Position numbers and translations under genes: made by a program. From an uncultured Lachnospiraceae bacterium (GTDB taxonomy: Bacteria > Bacillota > Clostridia > Lachnospirales > Lachnospiraceae), in NCBI GenBank assembly GCA_910579395.1, contig CAJTUC010000008.1, positions 1-64,000 of the forward strand: 64,000 nt of DNA. Direction: 5' to 3'. Shown in pieces: positions 51,432 to 59,700 of this stretch. Under the pieces are notes generated by a model. It was not told the origin of the DNA and did no database searches. It was given only the letters and a program-made list of their open reading frames with translations. Within the stretch, counting starts at the first letter, position 1; each line of letters begins with the position of its first letter.

Positions 51432-53339
51432 ATGAACATACAGGTACAATGTTGCGGCCTTGCAATTCTGTTTTTGTTATGGATGTTTTATTTACGGCAG
51501 AAGCCGCTCGGACTTTATTCGGTAAAAATGTTTTTGACCACGATGGGAATCACTACTTTTTGTGTTTCAATGGATATCCTTTCGATTGTGGCAATCCATC
51601 ACATGGATCAGATTCCACGGATTCTTCTGGCATTTATTTGTAAAACATATATTGCATCTTTGATTTGGGTTGGCTATTTTGACCTGCTGTATTCCGGGAC
51701 AGAACTTGCCAAAACCAGATATGAGCGGATAAAGCAGAACGGAGCTTATACGATCGTTGCCATAACCGGTACGGCGCTGATCTATGTTCTGCCGATACGT
51801 TATTATCTGGAAGGCAGAATCGTTTATACTTATGGGCCAAGCTGTATGGCGACCTACACGTTTGCGCTGATGTTCGTTCTGCTGACGCTTTTCAGAATGC
51901 TCGTCAGAGGAAAAGAAATGAATGCAAAGCGGCGGAAGGCTGTTATCATCTGGATGGTCATCTGGATGATAGCGGCATTGATACAGTTTTTAGATGCGCG
52001 GATGCTTCTGGTCGGTTTTGCTTCGGTGCTTGGCATGGTCATCCTGTTTTTCGAACTGGAAAATCCGGAGGCAAATATCGACAGGGAAACGGAAGCGTTC
52101 AATGCACACGCGCTTGGAGAATATGTAAAACAGTACTATGAGGAACAGAAGAGCTTTTCTGCAATCATGCTTGTATTGGCCGATGCGAACAGGCCGGGCG
52201 ACGAGGAGGAAGGCATACGGCAGGATATCGCTTTGCAGGAAATTGTGCGCTATCTGAAGAAAATAAAGGATATCAATGTATTTAAGACGATGGAGCGCGA
52301 GCTGGTCCTGATCACGGATAAAGAAGAACAGCTTCAGAAAGTTTTTTTGACGTTACAGGAGCGTTTTCAGCATCCATGGCATAGCAGAAGGCTGGCAGAA
52401 CCGATGATGCTGAATCCATATTATGTACTGCTGATGGATTCAGCCATATTCAGAGGTACGGAAGAAATTTTTCAGATGCTCCGGTATCTCAGAGTAGAGG
52501 AACGGAGTCCCGAAAAACATATTATTTTGTTGGATGATAAGCGGGTGGCGCAGTTTCGGGAAAAGGATGAAACGGAAAAAATGATTTTATCGGCAATAGA
52601 AGAAGATCGGATTGAAGTATTCTACCAACCGATTTATTCGACAAAGGAAAAGCGTTTTGTCTCCGCCGAGGCGCTTGTGCGGATTCGTGAAAAGGACGGA
52701 AGCGTCGTTCCGCCGATAAAATTTGTACCCATAGCGGAAAAGACAGGCCTTATTTCTTTGATCGGGCAGATCGTCTTTCAAAAGACCTGTGCATTTATCA
52801 GCGAAAATCGTTTGAAAGAGCGTTATGGAATTCACTATGTGGAAGTAAATCTCTCGGTAAAACAGTGTGAGAAAAAAAACTTTGCAGATACTTTCATCAA
52901 AATCATGAACGAACATGGCGTGGATCCTTCCAGCATTAATCTGGAGATTACGGAATCGGCGCCGATACAGACAAGGAAGATTTTCCTGAAAAATATACAA
53001 ACCCTGCTGGATTATGGCGTGGAATTTTCATTGGATGATTTTGGCAGCGGAGAGAGCAATCTGAATTATATCGTAGAAATGCCGGTATCCATCGTCAAAT
53101 TTGACCGGGGCATGAGTCAGGCATATTTTGCGGATAAGAAGGCGAGATTCGTTATGGAAGCGGCCATGCATATGATTCATGACCTGAAGCTGAAAATTGT
53201 GTCGGAGGGCGTGGAAACGAAAGAACAAATGGAAATCATTTCCGGACTTGGTATCGATTATATACAGGGTTACTATTTTTCCAAGCCTTTATCGGGGGAG
53301 GAATTCCTACAGTATATTGCAAAAGAAAACGGATGTTAA
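51432..53339 (+). CDS. Membrane-bound EAL-domain c-di-GMP phosphodiesterase
   Basis: A 635-residue protein. Residues 1-225 hold about six to seven hydrophobic segments (for example AGLAILFLLWMFY-type and FALMFVLLTLFRMLV), so it has a membrane sensor part. Residues about 225-350 resemble a degenerate GGDEF domain without a GGDEF motif. Residues about 390-632 are an EAL domain with SAEALVRI (EAL intact at 413-415), NLEITES, LDDFGSGESN and IVSEGVET, all needed for metal and catalysis. So it should hydrolyse c-di-GMP. The start at 51432 follows aaaggaag. The PilZ protein at 42636 is the visible receptor partner. Confidence 0.9.
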   Translation: MNIQVQCCGLAILFLLWMFYLRQKPLGLYSVKMFLTTMGITTFCVSMDILSIVAIHHMDQIPRILLAFICKTYIASLIWVGYFDLLYSGTELAKTRYERIKQNGAYTIVAITGTALIYVLPIRYYLEGRIVYTYGPSCMATYTFALMFVLLTLFRMLVRGKEMNAKRRKAVIIWMVIWMIAALIQFLDARMLLVGFASVLGMVILFFELENPEANIDRETEAFNAHALGEYVKQYYEEQKSFSAIMLVLADANRPGDEEEGIRQDIALQEIVRYLKKIKDINVFKTMERELVLITDKEEQLQKVFLTLQERFQHPWHSRRLAEPMMLNPYYVLLMDSAIFRGTEEIFQMLRYLRVEERSPEKHIILLDDKRVAQFREKDETEKMILSAIEEDRIEVFYQPIYSTKEKRFVSAEALVRIREKDGSVVPPIKFVPIAEKTGLISLIGQIVFQKTCAFISENRLKERYGIHYVEVNLSVKQCEKKNFADTFIKIMNEHGVDPSSINLEITESAPIQTRKIFLKNIQTLLDYGVEFSLDDFGSGESNLNYIVEMPVSIVKFDRGMSQAYFADKKARFVMEAAMHMIHDLKLKIVSEGVETKEQMEIISGLGIDYIQGYYFSKPLSGEEFLQYIAKENGC

Positions 53340-53454
53340 AATTGCACAATACAATATTTTGCATTTGTTTTGGAATTGTTTCAGACCAGCTACCATATCT
53401 AGTTCTTAAAATATAATTAACGAAATACCATTCATCTTTTTTCTACCTGTTTAG

Positions 53455-53484
53455 AAGCAGAAAGCGTTTGTCTTTCTGCTTTTT
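53455..53484 (+). terminator. Terminator after the EAL gene
   Basis: aagcagaaag (53455-53464) pairs with ctttctgctt (53472-53481), followed by tttta. The remaining 150 bases before the next gene are AT-rich and hold nothing I can name. Confidence 0.75.
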
Positions 53485-53635
53485 ATATGATATAAATACT
53501 CTATCATCTATTCATTCAATGAATCATTTTCTGAATGCACATTCTTTGAGCGGTGTCTGTATTGTATTTCCGGATTTCCACGATTCAAAAGCGATGATTC
53601 CACAAAAACGTTGAAAAGAAAAAGGAGAGTAAAAC

Positions 53636-54697
53636 ATGAGAAAAAAATGGATGAAGTGTATTTTAGCGGCGGCCATGGCAATGATTGGCGCCACAGCTGC
53701 AGCATTCCCGGTTTTGGCGGATTCGCCCATAAAGAGCAGTGGGAATCTGGTCTATGAAAAGGATGCGGTATCTTTGTGTGCTGCGGATTTTGATTATCTG
53801 TATGCTGAAGCAGGCGCTTTACAGCAGGAACAGGGACTTGCAAATTTACCGGATATTTCAAACGCGGAGATAAGAAGAAAGGATGCGCTCTCTTCGAAAG
53901 GCATTATCAATTATGGGGATGGAGCGGTCGTTATGGATTCTTCTGATTTTGTCCGGCTGGCAGACTGGTTAGACGGACTGGATGCCGCTTATGAAAGCAG
54001 TACGGCCGATGCCGTAAATGCGCTGAGACAGATTGGAACTTATTTTATGGCGGATGGTTCCGTAACGCATGAGTCGGAGAAAGAGGCGGAGAACGATGAA
54101 AATATCACGAAACTGCCTTATGCTAAGATTTGTGAGGGAATTCTACAGTCTCAGTCGGTAGCATATCTTGCAGAACAGGGAATTGGCGCGGCAATCGCCG
54201 GAAATCTGAGCAGGGGATGTGCGGCATGGGTCGATGGAAAGCTGGTCATCGGGAATGGGGCGGATAATGATGCCTTTTATAAGGATGGTTATTCTGCAGG
54301 AGAGGAAGCGGGCTACCAGACGGGTTATGCGATGGGGACAAAGGATGCGGAAATAAATGTCAATCCTTCGTCGGCCAGCTACCAGACAGGTTATGCGCAG
54401 GGAAAAGCGGATGCTAAGCCGGTCATTTTGACGGGAACGTTCGATGACTTTGAAAAGAACGCTTTAGAATTGAGCGGCAGCGTGCAGATTCCGGCGGGGC
54501 TGACTTATGTGTGTGCCGGCATTAATGTGTCGGACTGCGGCGTTTATTCATATCCGGAGGCCAGTGTGTGGACTGTCGGCACCGGTTGGAACTATAATAG
54601 AGATACGGGGCTGGTCTCTTTTGTATTGAAACTCGGCGGAGAAAAACATTTGTCTTCTGCCCCTGCCATGAACTATATGATTATGTATATTCCGTAG
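53636..54697 (+). CDS. Secreted protein with GYxxG repeats, unknown
   Basis: A 353-residue secreted protein. The signal peptide is residues 1-28 (KWMKCILAAAMAMIGATAAA, cleavage near VLADS). A Gly/Tyr-rich linker near residues 220-260 (GYSAGEEAGYQTGYAMGTKD, then YQTGYAQGKADAK) is a repeat type seen in gut Firmicutes surface proteins. The C-terminal 90 residues look like a beta-sandwich. No sorting signal is present, so it is released or held non-covalently. The start follows aaaggagag. It lies just upstream of sortase B. Confidence 0.65.
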   Translation: MRKKWMKCILAAAMAMIGATAAAFPVLADSPIKSSGNLVYEKDAVSLCAADFDYLYAEAGALQQEQGLANLPDISNAEIRRKDALSSKGIINYGDGAVVMDSSDFVRLADWLDGLDAAYESSTADAVNALRQIGTYFMADGSVTHESEKEAENDENITKLPYAKICEGILQSQSVAYLAEQGIGAAIAGNLSRGCAAWVDGKLVIGNGADNDAFYKDGYSAGEEAGYQTGYAMGTKDAEINVNPSSASYQTGYAQGKADAKPVILTGTFDDFEKNALELSGSVQIPAGLTYVCAGINVSDCGVYSYPEASVWTVGTGWNYNRDTGLVSFVLKLGGEKHLSSAPAMNYMIMYIP

Positions 54698-54710
54698 AGG
54701 CTTTCCTCTA

Positions 54711-54739
54711 TTGATAAGGAGCCCTTAAAATGATATAAT
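54711..54739 (+). promoter_or_regulatory. Promoter of the sortase gene
   Basis: TTGATA (54711-54716), 17-base spacer, TATAAT (54734-54739). Since the -10 covers an upstream ATG at 54738, the translation start must be the ATG at 54771. Confidence 0.85.
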
Positions 54740-54770
54740 GAGGTACAAAAATAAAGGAGTTGTTTCGATT

Positions 54771-55949
54771 ATGGCTGATTTTATCGTTGCGGGGAGACAG
54801 TTCCGGACTCAGTCTGATTATAAAGCAGCACTGCGGGATCAGGCGCAGATAGAGGCAATCAAAAACAAAATAAATATGGAGCAGCCGGGTGAGGTCATTC
54901 GTTTGTCGACGGATTTGAAAGCAGGAAAATATCAGTTAGTTACGCTTGTCGGCCGGGATTTTAAAGATGAAGTACAGGAGCTGGCAGAAAAATATAAGAA
55001 ACAGGGCTATACGAAGGACAGCAGAGTTAAATTATCAAAACAGAAAAAGAAAGCGGCCGGTACCAGAAAAAAGAGCAGTAAGGATACGCAGAAGAAAGTG
55101 TCGTTGGAAGATTACGATGCGAAGATGCAGAAAGAAATCAAAGAAGTTCTGAAAAAGAGGGAAAAAAGAAGGAAACTGATCGTTGTCCTGTGCAGCATCA
55201 TTGCGCTCGGCTGTTTCGGTTATTATGGCGTTTATTATTATTATGCCGGAAAAACTCAGGCGGATTATAACAACTTATCCGAATTAAAGGGCAGTACAAC
55301 TTTAGCCTCTGCATCCGGTACGCAAGGTGTTACGATTCATTATACAGAAGAGGAAGAAGAAATAGAACTCACTGTACTGGAAGAATATGAGACTTTATAT
55401 AATAAAAATAAACGTATGATCGGCTGGCTTAAGATTGAGGATACAAATATTGATTATCCGGTATTGCAGACAACAGATAATATATTTTATTTAGACCATA
55501 ATTTTGAACAGGAGTATGACAGGAACGGAAGTCTTTTTTTGGATGCGGAATGTGATATCGTGCACAGGAATACGAATTTGATCATCTATGGGCATCATAT
55601 GCGTTCCGGTAAAATGTTCGGAAATCTGAACAAATACAGCAGCGAAAGTTACTACAAGGAACATCCGACGATTCAGTTTGATACCATTTATGAAAAAGGC
55701 ACTTATCAGGTAATGTATGTGTTCCGTTCCAAAATTTATAATGAAGATGAGATTGTTTTCAAGTATTATCAGTTCTTCGATGCGGTTTCGGAAAAGGAAT
55801 TTACGTCCAATATGCAGGAAATGGCGGCTCTGTCATTATATGATACAGGTGTTACGGCAAGTTTCGGCGACGAACTGCTCACGTTGTCTACCTGCGATAA
55901 TTCCGAGACAGACGGACGATTCGTCGTTGTCGCTAAAAGAATTCAATAG
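54771..55949 (+). CDS. srtB: Class B sortase
   Basis: A 392-residue sortase, started at 54771 behind aaaggag. It has a long basic cytoplasmic N-terminus (residues about 1-140, rich in Lys, with a coiled-coil stretch), one transmembrane helix (about 143-165, LIVVLCSIIALGCFGYYGVY) and an extracellular catalytic domain (about 190-392). The catalytic triad is His in IYGHHMRSG, Cys in LTLSTCDNSE and Arg in DGRFVVVAKR. WLKIEDTNIDYPVLQTTDN is characteristic of class B. The likely substrate is the PKTGD-bearing BspA-like protein downstream. The extended N-terminus is longer than in most sortases. Confidence 0.92.
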   Translation: MADFIVAGRQFRTQSDYKAALRDQAQIEAIKNKINMEQPGEVIRLSTDLKAGKYQLVTLVGRDFKDEVQELAEKYKKQGYTKDSRVKLSKQKKKAAGTRKKSSKDTQKKVSLEDYDAKMQKEIKEVLKKREKRRKLIVVLCSIIALGCFGYYGVYYYYAGKTQADYNNLSELKGSTTLASASGTQGVTIHYTEEEEEIELTVLEEYETLYNKNKRMIGWLKIEDTNIDYPVLQTTDNIFYLDHNFEQEYDRNGSLFLDAECDIVHRNTNLIIYGHHMRSGKMFGNLNKYSSESYYKEHPTIQFDTIYEKGTYQVMYVFRSKIYNEDEIVFKYYQFFDAVSEKEFTSNMQEMAALSLYDTGVTASFGDELLTLSTCDNSETDGRFVVVAKRIQ

Positions 55950-55971
55950 ATGAAGGTTTTGAATGTGGAAA

Positions 55972-56012
55972 AAAGAGATGTGTCTGCTTTATTGCTGCGG
56001 ATACATCTCTTT
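55972..56012 (+). terminator. Sortase gene terminator
   Basis: aaagagatgtgtc (55972-55984) pairs with gatacatctcttt (56000-56012), one mismatch, followed by gactatta. Moderate strength. Confidence 0.7.
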
Positions 56013-56030
56013 GACTATTAATATAATAAT

Positions 56031-56279
56031 TTGCGGGATTTCGAACAAAGAGCGGAGATGTTGGGAATGATGCCGGAAGCATTTGATGCAGATAAATATG
56101 AGCGGACACTCAAGCAGGAGGGGAGGGAGGATGAAATAGAGATAGGAAAAGAGATAGGAACAGAGCGAACTGCGTTACTGACCGGAAAACTTCTGGAGCA
56201 GGACCGCCTGGATGATTTAGAACGGATGACAAAGGAGCCGGCCTATAGGGAACAGCTTTTCCGGGAACTTGGCCTGTAG
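56031..56279 (+). pseudogene. Probable remnant of an Rpn-family nuclease/transposase C-terminus
   Basis: An 82-residue ORF starting with TTG and without a clear ribosome site. The sequence KYERTLKQEGREDEIEIGKE and the Glu/Arg-rich helical end resemble the C-terminus of PD-(D/E)XK Rpn-family proteins, which often end in EGREEGxxxG helices. The catalytic N-terminal part is missing. It could also be an independent small protein. A hairpin (atgatga/tcatcat, 56280-56319) follows it. Confidence 0.35.
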
Positions 56280-56775
56280 AATGATGAAATCTCGAACATT
56301 AGAGAGAAATCATCATGATATAGTTTATAAAGGGCATATTTCTTTGACCGGAACACAAAATATGGTATTCCATATTTTTGCGTTTCTTTAAAAAAAAACT
56401 TGCATAAATCCGCAGATATAGTAAAATAAAGTTGTGTATTACATACGAAAAAGGGGATTATCCTGTATATGGTATTGGGGTGGTACAATATAGGGGCATA
56501 TTCTGAGCAATATTCTAGGAGATTCTATTTTTGTTCTGAGAAAAGACTAATCAAACTGTTCAAAAATGCCGATATAATATAGTAATAACTCTGCCTTGCA
56601 TATTTCGTTATGTAAATTCTGCATCGCAGACGCCTGTTATCATGATTGTTTTTGATGCCGTTCCCGGAGAAAGGATTTTCCGGGCAAACGGATATTTTGC
56701 TGTAATCGTCAAAAGAATTGTGTATATCATATATCAGACGGATAAAAAGTGTTACTGACAGAAGGAGAGAGTGAT
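56280..56775 (+). promoter_or_regulatory. 500-base gene-free region with promoters upstream of the BspA-like gene
   Basis: Contents: a hairpin at 56280-56319; a promoter candidate TTGCAT (56400-56405), 16-base spacer, TAAAAT (56422-56427); a TATAAT near 56573-56578; a ccgg/ccgg hairpin near 56664-56685; and the ribosome site aaggaga just before the ATG at 56776. No ORF or known riboswitch consensus is seen. The long leader suggests regulated expression of the surface protein. Confidence 0.5.
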
Positions 56776-59700
56776 ATGTCAAAGAAAACACCGGTCAAAA
56801 AATCAAAGAGAAGATTAAAGAGGAGCGTGAGACGGAGTCTTGCGGCTGTTTTAATGATAACCGCAATCGCGGTGGCGGCGATTCCTGTGCCGGAGAACGT
56901 GGCGGCGCCGGATGGCGGGGTATCTGCGCTGGCGGATGAAAAAGAAGATGTACATGCGAATGCGATGAAGGATTTTGGATATGATCCGAGTGAGCAGGGT
57001 GATGCTTCGAATGTAGATATAAATCTTGGAAGGTATGCCGGTAAGACAGTGTCTGAACTGTTGGATGCTGGTGTATTTGCGCAGGAAGGTGAGACTGGAT
57101 CAGGGGATACATCGGGTAAAAAAGTTTACCAGTCGTTAGCAATCCGAACAATAGATGGAACGGATGTTTTGTCGTGGCAGTTCCTATATTATCAGGAGAG
57201 AAATCCGTCCAGCGCAGGTCCTGGTGGAGTGGTCATTCAGTATAATCAGGAATATACTGCTGATAAGGTCAACCTTTCTTTAATGCCGATTACGGCATAT
57301 GAAACAGTGACCGTGGAAAATTATAATAAATTTTGGAGTGGTGCCGCTGTAGCGGTTGAGAAGATTTATAGTTATGATCTTTATAAATCCGGTGGAACGA
57401 CAGATGCTCAAAAAAGAGATTTGTCTTTCTTTGAAACATATTTCCCGGAAGAGTATCGGAGTAAGACAGAAGAGTTTCGAAAGTACCAGGCGGCAGGAGA
57501 ACCGGCTGGTCAAGAGCCTGAGGTGCTTACAAAGATTCCTACGGAATTGGCCGATACACAGAAACTACAGTATTATTGTGATGTAAACATGAGAGCGTAT
57601 GGTTCTGGCTATACGCTGCGCAGTGTGTTGGATAACCGGGTACAGATAGACGGTGCCAGTGGCGGCGGTATGATATATGTGGCATACGGCGGAAAACCGG
57701 CAGAAGGATATTCGAACGACGAGAATGGCTATCTGGTACAGAGCAGAAGCGTTGCTATGATGATTGCAATTGGCGATCAGGCGTTAAAGGGTGTCAGCAG
57801 CGTTGAAAATATGGTGATTTCGGATATGATTCAGTATATCGGAGAAGAGGCGTTTGCGGATGCGACTATGCTGAACAGCATTAACCTTGCGAATGTTAAA
57901 AATGTTGGAAAAAGAGCGTTTTCGAATTGTGTCAGATTGGAAACCGTCACCTTTGCGCAGGGACTGGATACGGTTGGAGCGCACTGTTTCAGCGGCTGTA
58001 CTGCTTTGAAGCAGATTGAATTACCGGTTTCGGTGAAGAAAATCGGATATGGCGCTTTTGCAAAATGCAGTTCTTTGCAGAAATTGAATCTGGATAATAT
58101 AAGTGTGGCGTGTGTAATTGATGATTATGCGTTTTTTGATTGTTATTCATTGAATGAGATTAAGATGGAGAATGCCAATATTACCGATATTGGTAAGGGT
58201 GCATTTGCCGTTGAGACAGGTTCGCAGCAGTTTGGCATTACAATGCCGCGTAGTATGCAGACGTCAATAGCCGATTTTATGTTTGCAGGGCGGATTGGCT
58301 TGCAATATGTAGTATTTCCGCAGTGGAGAGCTGGAAATAATGGTGGAAATATTAAGGTAAGTAATACGGCATTCCATGATTGTACCAATTTGGAATATGT
58401 GGAGTTTCCTGCGCCGGAGACACAGCCGAGTGCCTGTGGTTATGTTACCTACGATTCCGATATGCTTTTTGCCGATGTGATTAATCTGAGTTTCTATGTA
58501 AAGGGGCCTTATCGGAATGCAAACGGTGGAGCGGCATCACCTCGTGAATGCACCTGGGATGCAGTAACTGCCGTGGATGGTATGAGTATACCCTATTTAT
58601 ACAAGCTTAATGGGAAAGACTATTATGAAGTAGCCTATTATGAATATGATGACAAAGGGAATAAAATAGGAGGTTATCTCTTATGTATTGATCAGGATGG
58701 TGTTCTGACTTCTTGCACAACTATGGAGGGGTATAAGCCGGGAACGAAGCTGGAAATTCCCAATATGGTAGGAAATACGAAAGTACAGGGAATTGCAACG
58801 GATTGTTTTGCAAATTTTCAGGATGGTAAGGAGAAGGTTCAGGTACTGAGGATTAAAGATGATTCCATTTCCGTTATCAATGACTCTACTTTTGAAAACT
58901 GGCCAGAATTGAGAGAAGTATATATTGGCAACTCCGTTACGAAAGTTGGAAATAATGCATTTAAAGGATGCAGTAATCTGGTGGACGTTACCTTCGGAAG
59001 CCCGGCAAACGGCAATCATGCGGGATTTACGATTGGAACAGATGCTTTTAAGACGGAAAGCCAGCAGCTGACTTTTCATGGTGATATTGTGAAAGGTTAC
59101 GCTCCTTTTGAATGGGCAGTTGCACCCGATAACATTATTCAGACAGCGAATGGCATCAGGGTGTGCTACAGGAGTCTTTCACCCAGTTATTTAACGGTAA
59201 TGTATAATCCGATTACAAAATATGTTACGTTGTTGGATTATCCGAAGTATAGCCAGGTAGAAAGTATTCTGGAAGAGACGCACAGAACAAATGGAGATAT
59301 ACCGGACGGGCAGACTTATGTACAATGGCGGGTAGCGGCGCTGTATGCACCCTATAACATAACTGATGACCCAACATATGATAGTTATAGAACTGCTTTT
59401 GCAGATGCGTGGGCGGCTGCAGCAACAGATGAAGAACGGGAAGCTATTTACAATGATAAGGCACTTTATGGTCCATGGGTAAAGGATGTTGCAAATTGGG
59501 AGGATTGGAAAACACCGGGTTCATCTGGTGGAAGCGGTGATAGTGCATTCAATACTCTGTCAGACTTTTTGTTTGAGCCAATCGTTGTTTATGCGGCGGA
59601 GCAGCCGTTAGCGTATTATAGTAAGTTCAAGTATGACGTTATAGAGAATGTAACTTCCAACGATCCATACAGAGCGCCGACACAGGAAGAACTGGATTTG

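Noticed and set aside
56280..56775. c-di-GMP riboswitch before the BspA-like gene
   Set aside because: I looked for the conserved GGxCACGCAxxGxxAAxxxx core and found none; only simple hairpins are visible.
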